Shown in pieces: positions 1 through 6,229 of a stretch of DNA of 17,415 bases. The stretch covers positions 1-17,415 of the forward strand of contig JARXAV010000351.1 of NCBI GenBank assembly GCA_029865665.1, read 5' to 3'. The notes beneath the pieces are model-generated. The model did no database searches, was not told the origin of the DNA, and was given only the letters and a program-made list of their open reading frames with translations. The translations under genes were made by a program, and so were the position numbers. The DNA is from Flectobacillus sp. Its GTDB lineage: Bacteria; Bacteroidota; Bacteroidia; Cytophagales; Spirosomataceae. Numbering within the stretch: the stretch's first letter is position 1; each line of letters starts with the position of its first letter.

Positions 1-1823
1 GTTTGGAAATTGGTGGGCGAACCAAAACAGGTATCGGCAACCGACACACCAACCCCTTCGCTTTGAGGAGTCACTTTGGCTCCCGAAACGGGTAATCCAA
101 GCTGACTGAGTTTCCCATTTAAGCTAAATCCATTTCGTTCATACGCAATGGAATCTTGTTTGACATTTGTTAAAGTCCATACGCTTGTTGCTGTTTTGGC
201 TAAAGCAACATCGGGTTTACCAATGACCGCCAATGAATCTAGCCCTTGAATAGCCATGTAAATTTTACCATCAGGAGCAAGTTGTACAGCTCCCCATGCT
301 CGTTTATTCGTAGAGTCAATCGTCACTCTCGATTTACTGATCCCATCTGCATCCGTAGGTGTTAAGTCAAAATATATCAATTTAGAATAATCTGTTGTGG
401 TATTGAGCGTTTCGGCTTTCAGGGTCACATAAAGTCCATTCCCATTAGGTGAAAACTCAACGCCATACGCTTTGGGAGGGGTGAGCCCTAAATCAATGGT
501 TTTCTCGTTGGTTATTTTTCCTGTTTCTGGGTCAAAATCATAGAGTTGTACATAGTTTCTTGTTCCGCCAGGGATGATGTACGCTAATTTTCTACCATCA
601 GAAGAAAATTTCAAGGTACCTTCACCCTTTGCTAGTTCGTCAATAGGTAATCCAATGGCTTCGGTTTTGTCCACACTGATTCCATTTTTGGTTACTTGAT
701 ACATCCGAAAGGTATTACTTCCATAATCGTGTGAAACGACCCAGTAAGTAGAATCCTTCTCAATAAACACTGAGGCTAGGCTTTCGGTACTAGTAGTGCT
801 TTCGTTTAAGAGAACATTCTTTTCGACAACTTTTCCCTTTCCTCCATTTTGGCGAATGTCCACAAGGCTATAGCTTAATTGCTTTGTGCCATTAATATCG
901 GTAGTAGTGAAAATATAATACTCCGATTGACACCCTTGACAAGAGGGTTTGGGGACAATAATTACCGATTGGGTGGAGTTTGTACTTCCCCCCGAACTTG
1001 TAGGGCTGGTACTTACACTTTGCATTAATGTTCCATCTTTGTAATAAACAGTCGTTCCATCAGTATAAAAGAGCATATTCCCGTTTGGGTCATTGACTGT
1101 TGCAATACCCTCAAGGCTTGTTAATTTACCTTGGTCGTCCACTGTAGCTGCTCCATTACTAAACTTGATACCTGCATTTGTACCAAAATACCAAAATTCA
1201 TTCGTTGGTTTAGGTGGCGGCGGAGGACAAGGCTTTATCGTTAATTTATTTTCGTAAGTACAGCCAGTTAAGGTGTCTCTAACCAACACCGAATAACATT
1301 GCGTGGAATCAACTCGGATATTTAATGCCTGTAGTGTATCGCCTTGTGGATACCAACGATATTTATATTGAGGTTCAGCACCGCCATTTTTATAAGGGTC
1401 AAGCGTGATAAAATCGAATTTACAAAGCGTTGTATCCGTTTGTTCGGGTGCATTTCCTAAATAAAAATTACGAGGTAAATCGTTGATGGTAATCGTTTGT
1501 GTATAAGTTTTTGGAATTCCCGCCTCTGTTCGGATGAGTGTAACCGTTTTAGTCCCTGCTGTTGTATAAAGGTGGCTTGGGTTTTGTAGGGTCGAAGTAT
1601 TTCTTGTACCACTTCCCACATCTCCAAAATTCCAAGACCATGCAGTGGCAGGCGTAGGAGTGATGTCTTTAAAGCGAGTTGCCCCGACGGTATCTGTACA
1701 TTCGGTCAAACACGTTCTAGTAACCGTAAATTGAGCTACGGAACGTTCGCTCACACCTAGCCAACCCATCGTGAAAACGGCTAGGGTTAAAAATATACGA
1801 TATAACTTACTAAAGTGTGCCAT
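1..1823 (-). CDS. Secreted PKD-domain surface protein, C-terminus beyond window (partial)
   Basis: The frame is open from an ATG at 1823-1821 to the window edge, giving about 607 residues and no stop. The start MAHFSKLYRIFLTLAVFTMG is a signal peptide ending near SVAQ. Residues about 36-110 form a PKD-like domain (WSWNFGD near residue 61, then NPSHLY and GTKTVTL). A Cys-containing linker and a proline run (CPPPPPKP) follow. From about residue 210, WYFGTNAGIKFSNG, NGNMLFYTDG and STQSVIIVPKP match a propeller-like region common in Bacteroidota surface proteins that usually end in a gliding-motility/type IX sorting domain. That C-terminus is outside the window, so export by type IX is inference, supported by the divergent PorP/SprF gene. 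Function is probably adhesion or surface structure; the substrate is unknown. Confidence 0.8.
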   Translation of the reverse strand, partial: MAHFSKLYRIFLTLAVFTMGWLGVSERSVAQFTVTRTCLTECTDTVGATRFKDITPTPATAWSWNFGDVGSGTRNTSTLQNPSHLYTTAGTKTVTLIRTEAGIPKTYTQTITINDLPRNFYLGNAPEQTDTTLCKFDFITLDPYKNGGAEPQYKYRWYPQGDTLQALNIRVDSTQCYSVLVRDTLTGCTYENKLTIKPCPPPPPKPTNEFWYFGTNAGIKFSNGAATVDDQGKLTSLEGIATVNDPNGNMLFYTDGTTVYYKDGTLMQSVSTSPTSSGGSTNSTQSVIIVPKPSCQGCQSEYYIFTTTDINGTKQLSYSLVDIRQNGGKGKVVEKNVLLNESTTSTESLASVFIEKDSTYWVVSHDYGSNTFRMYQVTKNGISVDKTEAIGLPIDELAKGEGTLKFSSDGRKLAYIIPGGTRNYVQLYDFDPETGKITNEKTIDLGLTPPKAYGVEFSPNGNGLYVTLKAETLNTTTDYSKLIYFDLTPTDADGISKSRVTIDSTNKRAWGAVQLAPDGKIYMAIQGLDSLAVIGKPDVALAKTATSVWTLTNVKQDSIAYERNGFSLNGKLSQLGLPVSGAKVTPQSEGVGVSVADTCFGSPTNFQ

Positions 1824-2268
1824 TTGTTCGTTATCTAGTTCATAAACACTTGTATTGAAATAGAAAGAGTGCCTGTAAGGATATAGACCATTTCATGCTT
1901 CAAAAGGTTGTAAGAAAGTAGAAAATAATTCTGAGAACTATAGACTGTGACAGAACTTCTTGGAATGAAACCTTGTAGGTTTTCAAAATCTATAAGGTTT
2001 TTGCGGATTAAAATTCTACTAAGTTATGTCGCACGCTATATATTGAGTTCATTTAATGCTTCAGACTTTAAAATAAACGAAATTTACGAGTAAAAATTTC
2101 CAATTATACCGTAATTTGTATTTATACAAGTATTTATTTTACATTAAAGGAGAATCCAGATGATTCAATACTCGTTCTGGTAAAGGATTAATGACATTCT
2201 AACACAAGCACAATACTTAACCATATCAATAAGGCATTGATGTCGTATTGAATAAACGAATCTTATTC
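1824..2268. other. Divergent intergenic region between the PKD protein and porP/sprF genes
   Basis: This 445-base A+T-rich spacer carries the promoters of two divergent genes. I see no exact TAnnTTTG box on either strand; near misses are TAATTTG at about 2112-2118 (+) and TAGATTTTG at 1992-1984 (-). It contains the palindrome at 1968-2000. No credible small gene or RNA is visible. Confidence 0.5.
1968..2000. repeat. 33-base imperfect palindrome (REP-like)
   Basis: AAACCTTGTAG at 1968-1978 pairs with CTATAAGGTTT at 1990-2000, with one G-T wobble. The inner part GTTTT-C-AAAAT continues the symmetry around the central C at 1984, so nearly the whole 33 bases are self-complementary. It lies between divergent promoters, so it is not an obvious gene-end terminator. 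From memory, similar AAACCTT...AAGGTTT palindromes recur in Cytophagales intergenic regions; I cannot verify this here. It is the only copy in the window. Confidence 0.6.
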
Positions 2269-3318
2269 ATGTTGAAAAAAGGTGTACTACTAATTACGAT
2301 ACTATTGGTTTGGGTGATGACGGCCGAGGCTCAAGACCCCCAATTGTCCCAGTTTTATGCGGCTCCTTTGTATTTGAATCCCGCATTCGCTGGTTCGGCA
2401 ATGGCTCCGAGAGTCAATTTTACCCACCGAAATCAGTGGCCTTCACTAAGTGCAAACTTCGTAACCTCTTCGTTGTCAGCAGATATGCATCTTAGTAAGT
2501 TGAACAGCGGGGTGGGTATTTTGTTTACAAGTGACCGTCAGTTTTCTAATTTTACTACGATGGACATTGGGGCTGTGTATTCATACCATCTAAAATTATC
2601 CGATAATTTATCGGCACAAATGGGGGTGCAAGGAACGTATGAAACAAGGGGCTTAAATTATTCGGAATATACTTTTGGTGATCAGATAAAACAATATTTA
2701 CAAGGCTTAGGCTATGGATCAACCACTGACCCCATTGGAACGGGTTCGCCTCAATTGCGTTATTGGGATTTTTCTACGGGTGGAATTATCTATTCAGAAC
2801 AGTTTTGGGTAGGCGTTTCGGTACACCATTTGAACCGACCAAATCAATCCTTTAGCAATCAAGATGCTCGTTTACCCATGAAATTTGGTTTGCAAGCAGG
2901 TTTCCGAATTCCAATTGCCGATTATGAATTGGGGAATAATTTAGGAGGAAATATCGACCGTGAAAAAAGCATTACTCCCGTTATCCATTACAAACACCAA
3001 GGAACAGCCGACCAATTGGACGTAGGGGCATACCTAACTTATTCGCCTTTGGTTTTTGGAGCTTGGTATCGAGGACTTCCAATCAAAAATTATAGTAACG
3101 GCTCTGGTACCATTATCAATCACGATGCTGCCGTTTTATTGTTAGGTTATCGTCAAGATAATTTTTCGATTGGTTATAGCTACGATGCAACCATCTCCGC
3201 TTTAAGTGGTACAGGAGGAGCTCACGAGTTAACCCTGTCTTATACCTTCACCGATTGGATAGACAACAGCCCACGCAATCGAAAAAGAAAAGGCGAACTT
3301 AAATGTCCGAAGTTTTAG
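2269..3318 (+). CDS. PorP/SprF family type IX secretion system membrane protein
   Basis: Outer-membrane beta-barrel protein of the PorP/SprF family, needed in characterised members for type IX secretion or attachment of a particular surface protein. The ATG at 2269 gives 349 residues with a clean signal peptide (MLKKGVLLITILLVWVM, cleavage near AEA-QDP). An in-frame TTG at 2248 would add seven residues (MNKRILF) and cannot be excluded. The mature N-terminus carries the family hallmark QDPQLSQFYAAPLYLNPAFA, followed by alternating strands and turns and a late strand YRQDNFSIGYSYD; full length for the family. It is divergent from a PKD surface protein, the usual neighbour type for this family and perhaps its client. 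A terminator hairpin begins 8 bases after the stop. Confidence 0.93.
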   Translation: MLKKGVLLITILLVWVMTAEAQDPQLSQFYAAPLYLNPAFAGSAMAPRVNFTHRNQWPSLSANFVTSSLSADMHLSKLNSGVGILFTSDRQFSNFTTMDIGAVYSYHLKLSDNLSAQMGVQGTYETRGLNYSEYTFGDQIKQYLQGLGYGSTTDPIGTGSPQLRYWDFSTGGIIYSEQFWVGVSVHHLNRPNQSFSNQDARLPMKFGLQAGFRIPIADYELGNNLGGNIDREKSITPVIHYKHQGTADQLDVGAYLTYSPLVFGAWYRGLPIKNYSNGSGTIINHDAAVLLLGYRQDNFSIGYSYDATISALSGTGGAHELTLSYTFTDWIDNSPRNRKRKGELKCPKF

Positions 3319-3325
3319 AAATAAG

Positions 3326-3367
3326 AAAGGCTACTTCTGAGAGGAGGTAGCCTTTTGCTTTTTTATG
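3326..3367 (+). terminator. Rho-independent terminator of the PorP/SprF gene
   Basis: AAAGGCTAC (3326-3334) pairs with GTAGCCTTT (3347-3355). Four further pairs with wobbles (TTCT with GGAG) close on a GAGA tetraloop at 3339-3342, and T-rich sequence follows. A near-identical hairpin in mirrored orientation ends ettA at 6190-6222. Confidence 0.88.
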
Positions 3368-3390
3368 CTATGGTAGAAGGAAATTACCAG

Positions 3391-3783
3391 CTATTCATTC
3401 TCTAAAAGTTGCTGCTTGATTTTTTGTACAAATTCAAGGTATGTTAGACTGTATTTAGCTATATCTTCATCTGATAAACTACTACTGCGTAACATTTCTG
3501 TGACCGTTGCTACTTTAACCTGTAATTCAGCTTCTTGAATTTTCTTATTTTCGTTTTTTATAGCCAAAGCATTGGCAGAAATAGTCATTTCAAAAATCAG
3601 ACGTTGCTCAGGAGTCATAGCTGTTGTATCCAATTCTTTAATGGCTGCACTGAGCAACTCCTCATTCCAAAACTGAGGATAATGAATAGGGTCATTTATA
3701 CTGTTGAGTGTTTTCATCGTATATGCCAGTTTTTCCAAATTCGACTTAACCTCATTTTCTTCTAGTTTAAATTTGTCTAATTC
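3391..3783 (-). pseudogene. 5'-truncated Rpn-family (PD-(D/E)XK) nuclease remnant
   Basis: The frame runs from a TGA at 3786-3784 to a TAG at 3391 and encodes about 130 residues beginning ELDKFKLEENEVKSNLEKLA. This aligns by eye with the C-terminal half of the intact Rpn-family protein at 5251-6102: LEKLAYTMKTL with LDKWLYFIKHL, YPQFWNEELLSAAIKELDTT with MPEMFKDEVFEQAFKKAELA, and TPEQRLIFEMTISANALAIK with TWDEQFEYQQSLKIYRDLKG. The N-terminal nuclease core (Asp...Glu-x-Gln) is missing and no good start exists: the possible ones are a TTG at 3738 and an internal ATG at 3717. Homology is lost just before the hairpin element at 3819. It could be expressed as a short protein, but decay after a rearrangement is more likely. 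Confidence 0.65.
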
Positions 3784-3818
3784 TCATGTTCATGTCTGGT
3801 AGCCTTTCTTCGGTGTCC

Positions 3819-3887
3819 TTGGCTGTGTCTCCTGACCAGCTATTGTGCGAAAGCAATTTTATATTTGTTAGTATAAAGTCTGGTTAG
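3819..3887. repeat. Hairpin element, copy A
   Basis: This 69-base stretch matches 5178-5246 at 60 of 69 positions without gaps and in the same orientation. It can fold on itself: CTGACCAG (3832-3839) pairs with CTGGTTAG (3880-3887), and TGGCTG (3820-3825) pairs with CAGCCA (3893-3898). Inside are a GC-GAAA-GC hairpin with ATT/AAT flanks and TTTATA/TATAAA arms around TTTGTTAG. It lies between the Rpn remnant and the CorA gene. I do not recognise it as a named element. Confidence 0.75.
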
Positions 3888-3904
3888 TAGGTCAGCCACG
3901 GAGT

Positions 3905-3928
3905 GAAAAAAGCAGGCGAAAACCTGCT
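3905..3928 (-). terminator. Rho-independent terminator downstream of the CorA-type gene
   Basis: AGCAGG (3911-3916) and CCTGCT (3923-3928) form a perfect 6-base stem around CGAAAA. Read on the minus strand, it is followed by six T residues (A run on the plus strand at 3906-3911). It lies 140 bases beyond the stop of the CorA-type gene, the nearest upstream gene on that strand. Confidence 0.7.
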
Positions 3929-4068
3929 CTTCCAAATATCTTCAAGTCGAACGACAACTCCATAAAAGAAACCACCGAAGCCGACCGCTACCAAAGGTTA
4001 AGTTCAACATCGCCTTCATGGTTTGGCTTGCAGCCACCACGAATGCTTAGTTATTAGCTGCTGCCATT
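3929..4068. other. CorA-downstream spacer with TTATTAGC boundary motif
   Basis: This non-coding segment is clearly richer in G+C than the CorA gene beside it, so the composition changes abruptly at the gene end. It carries TTATTAGC at 4051-4058, which recurs at 5159-5166, and TTAGCTGC at 4054-4061, whose inverse GCAGCTAA lies at 5072-5079 on the other side of CorA. Small palindromes include GTCG-AA-CGAC (3946-3955). No credible gene is seen. Confidence 0.45.
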
Positions 4069-5025
4069 TTACAACCATTTCTTTTTTCTAAACCACAGAA
4101 TTGGAAATGTAAAACTTAAAACAATTAAAATTAGCACATACAGATAACCAAATTTCCATTCCAATTCGGGTATATATTTAAAGTTCATTCCATAAATACC
4201 TGCCACTAACATTGGCAACGAAATGCACATTGTTACAATTGTAAGAGTTTTAAAAATTCTATTTTGTTCTAACTCAATTTTACTTGATATGTTTTGTTTT
4301 AAGTCGTCAATTCTTTTAAAATTATTCTGCACGTACTCATTTATTACAGATAAATCATTGAGTTCTGAATAAAAGGTTTCCTTTGTTTCGGTGTTTAGTT
4401 TTTGACTTTTTCTTAAAAGATGAATTATTCTACGATATTCATTATTAGCTTCTTCAATGATTAAATTATTAAAACTAAAATTGGTTAGTTTGTCCAATTC
4501 TTGTTCAGAAAATTTATTCTCTTTTAATATTTCTGAATAACTGTTTTTAATTTTTTTAGAAATTATTTCTGTTAAGTCTGCAAAGTAATCAGAAACAAAA
4601 CCGATTATTAAAACAAAAAAAGTGTTTGTTTCTATCAAACCGTCAAATTTATCCAAATGAAATTGCTTTTGTCTCAACGGTAATATCTCTTCAAAAGCAA
4701 CTGTTGTGAAAGTAAATAAGGTATTTTCTTTTAGAATAATACAAACTGTTACTTCATTAATTTTGTTTTCATTGTTGAAATATGGTACAGAAAAATTAAT
4801 TCCAATTTGATTTTTTGTTTCTAAATAGTGAGAGCTAATTTCAATATCGTCTCCCGAGTTTAAGATACTTGTATCAATATTGAATACCTTTTCTATTTTA
4901 TTAATATTTCCCTTTTCGTAATTTATAAATTGAATGTTAACAATATCATTGATTTTAAAGGTAAAATCTTCTACACTATTTATTTGTTTAGACGTTTTGT
5001 CTCGAAAAATCAATTCAATATTCAT
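4069..5025 (-). CDS. CorA family divalent-cation (Mg2+/Co2+) transporter
   Basis: 318 residues. The C-terminus carries the CorA hallmark: TM1 (TMCISLPMLVAGIYGMNF, with Gly-Met-Asn at 279-281), a short periplasmic loop (ELEWKFGY), TM2 (about 293-311) and a basic tail (RKKKWL). The first 250 residues form the soluble N-terminal domain and a long helix, weakly conserved. Known CorA proteins are pentameric inner-membrane channels for Mg2+, Co2+ or Ni2+; which ion applies here cannot be told. The start ATG at 5025 is the first good one. The gene is very A+T-rich: 13 of 60 bases are G or C in 4261-4320, against 26 of 60 in 6841-6900 of ettA. It lies between two hairpin elements, which suggests acquisition by transfer. 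Confidence 0.92.
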   Translation of the reverse strand: MNIELIFRDKTSKQINSVEDFTFKINDIVNIQFINYEKGNINKIEKVFNIDTSILNSGDDIEISSHYLETKNQIGINFSVPYFNNENKINEVTVCIILKENTLFTFTTVAFEEILPLRQKQFHLDKFDGLIETNTFFVLIIGFVSDYFADLTEIISKKIKNSYSEILKENKFSEQELDKLTNFSFNNLIIEEANNEYRRIIHLLRKSQKLNTETKETFYSELNDLSVINEYVQNNFKRIDDLKQNISSKIELEQNRIFKTLTIVTMCISLPMLVAGIYGMNFKYIPELEWKFGYLYVLILIVLSFTFPILWFRKKKWL

Positions 5026-5074
5026 TTATTTACGTTTAAAATTTTGTTCTTGCGTTTGGTCGTCTTTGGTTGCA

Positions 5075-5166
5075 GCTAACGAGCGTATAACCGCCATACG
5101 CTCAATAAATTTAGTCATTTATGGCGTATATCCAACCAATTTGGAATATAACCGTCATTTATTAGC
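5075..5166. repeat. Nested palindromes bounded by GCTAA/TTAGC, recombination-site-like
   Basis: This 92-base stretch starts with GCTAAC and ends with TTATTAGC. Inside, GAGCGTAT (5081-5088) and ATACGCTC (5096-5103) form a perfect 8-base stem, CGCCATA (5092-5098) mirrors TATGGCG (5120-5126), TATAACCGCCAT (5086-5097) recurs as TATAACCGTCAT (5147-5158), and GTCATTTAT occurs twice. On the minus strand it reads GCTAATAA...GTTAGC before the CorA start, the general layout of an integron attC site. The right core, GTTAGCT, does not fit GTTRRRY fully, so the identity is uncertain. It may instead be a structured leader of the CorA gene. Confidence 0.45.
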
Positions 5167-5177
5167 ATTTTTCTTCT

Positions 5178-5246
5178 TTGGCTGTGTCTCCAGACCAGCC
5201 ATCATGCGAAAGCGATTTTATCTTTGTTAGTGTGAAGTCTGGTCAG
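5178..5246. repeat. Hairpin element, copy B, overlapping the Rpn gene end
   Basis: Second copy of the 69-base element (87% identical to 3819-3887, same orientation). Its outer stem is stronger: GTCTCC-A-GACCAG (5186-5198) pairs with CTGGTC-A-GGAGAC (5239-5251), and GGCTGT (5180-5185) pairs with ACAACC (5253-5258) except at one position. The right arm therefore runs through the stop codon and the last codons of the nuclease gene at 5251. The inner GC-GAAA-GC hairpin is kept with ATC/GAT flanks in place of ATT/AAT. It could also act as a transcript end for the nuclease gene, but there is no T-run. Confidence 0.75.
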
Positions 5247-5250
5247 GAGA

Positions 5251-6102
5251 CTACAACCTACTAACCTCTTCCAACGACAACCCTGTTGTCTGGCAAATGA
5301 TTTCTGGGGCAACTCCAATGGCTTTTAAGGATTTTGCCATTTCAAGTTTTGCTACTTTAATGCCTTCCATAACTCCCTCTTTTTTGCCCTCATCAAAAGC
5401 AGTATCTACTACCCCTTTTAAATCACGATATATTTTTAGGCTTTGCTGATATTCAAATTGTTCATCCCAAGTATAGGTAGCCAATTCTGCTTTTTTAAAA
5501 GCTTGCTCAAAAACTTCGTCTTTGAACATTTCGGGCATTGTTTCAAAGTCTTCTAAATGTTTGATGAAGTATAGCCATTTGTCTAAGCGATTTTCTAATT
5601 GACTTTCTTTTTTATTGAAATGAGGCATCTCTAAATAAACGAACTTCAATTTATCATAAAATACCTGATTGTTTTGGTCTTTAAGTTGAACGGTATGCAC
5701 TACCTCTTCTTTCAATGCTTTATCGTCATCAAACTCAAAATCTAAGATGCCTACGCAATAGACTGCTTTTAGCTCGTAGTTCCAATCGCCACGTTCTGCT
5801 TGTTCTTGAATAGGAAAAGAAGCATAGTAAATGGTTCTATCTTTAAAAAAATTCTGTTTGGCTTTTTGAAGTTCTACAATTATTTTTTCGCCATTACCAT
5901 CTTCACAATAAATATCATATATCGCTTTTCTATCTTCCTGTGTTCTACCAAGTCGCTCTTTATCTTTGAAGGATAAGTTAACAATGTTACTTTCGGGCAA
6001 AAGGCTTCTCAAGAAGTCGATAAGTAAAGGCTTACTAGCTTCTTCTCCAAATATCTTTTTAAAACCGAAATCGGTAAACGGGTTGACATATTTTGCTTTC
6101 AT
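5251..6102 (-). CDS. Rpn family recombination-promoting nuclease / putative transposase (PDDEXK_2)
   Basis: 283 residues. The opening YVNPFTDFGFKKIFGEEASK is typical of the Bacteroidota PDDEXK_2 (YhgA/Rpn-like) family. The PD-(D/E)XK core is visible as Asp63 (IYDIYCED) followed by Glu77-Leu-Gln79 (IIVELQKAKQ). The family C-terminus follows: LEMPHFNKKE, LDKWLYFIKHL, a YRDLKGVVDTAFDEGKKEG segment, and a GLSLEEVSRL end. Related E. coli Rpn proteins are DNA endonucleases that raise RecA-independent recombination and are linked to phage defence; the role here is inferred. A -7 box lies 23 bases upstream. The last codons overlap a hairpin element, and a truncated relative lies 1.5 kb downstream. 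The protein looks intact. Confidence 0.88.
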   Translation of the reverse strand: MKAKYVNPFTDFGFKKIFGEEASKPLLIDFLRSLLPESNIVNLSFKDKERLGRTQEDRKAIYDIYCEDGNGEKIIVELQKAKQNFFKDRTIYYASFPIQEQAERGDWNYELKAVYCVGILDFEFDDDKALKEEVVHTVQLKDQNNQVFYDKLKFVYLEMPHFNKKESQLENRLDKWLYFIKHLEDFETMPEMFKDEVFEQAFKKAELATYTWDEQFEYQQSLKIYRDLKGVVDTAFDEGKKEGVMEGIKVAKLEMAKSLKAIGVAPEIICQTTGLSLEEVSRL

Positions 6103-6124
6103 GTAGAGCGTTAATTATTTGTAA

Positions 6125-6132
6125 CAAAGATA
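6125..6132 (-). promoter_or_regulatory. TAnnTTTG -7 promoter box of the Rpn gene
   Basis: On the minus strand 6132-6125 reads TATCTTTG, an exact match to the Bacteroidota -7 consensus TAnnTTTG, 22 bases before the ATG at 6102. The nearest upstream TTG (6161-6159) is about 26 bases away, rather far for a -33 element. Confidence 0.5.
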
Positions 6133-6188
6133 CGTAAATGCTAGAATATCTTATGAATCAATGGTTTGTAGATTTTTTGTTCTCTATC

Positions 6189-6222
6189 AAAAAGGCTACC
6201 TCCCTAAAAGAAGTAGCCTTTT
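6189..6222 (-). terminator. Rho-independent terminator of ettA
   Basis: AAAAGGCTAC (6190-6199) pairs with GTAGCCTTTT (6213-6222). On the minus strand the stem is followed by TTTTT and starts 8 bases after the ettA stop. Stem, extension TTCT and closing bases match the terminator at 3326-3355 read on the plus strand. Confidence 0.85.
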
Positions 6223-6229
6223 CTATATC

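Noticed and set aside
3925..4068. Short minus-strand frame (about 23 codons) running through the terminator hairpin
   Set aside because: It crosses a stable terminator and shows no protein-like features.
3391..6102. Calling the island an integron or a named insertion sequence
   Set aside because: No integrase or DDE transposase, no clean target-site duplication, and the attC core consensus is not fully met.
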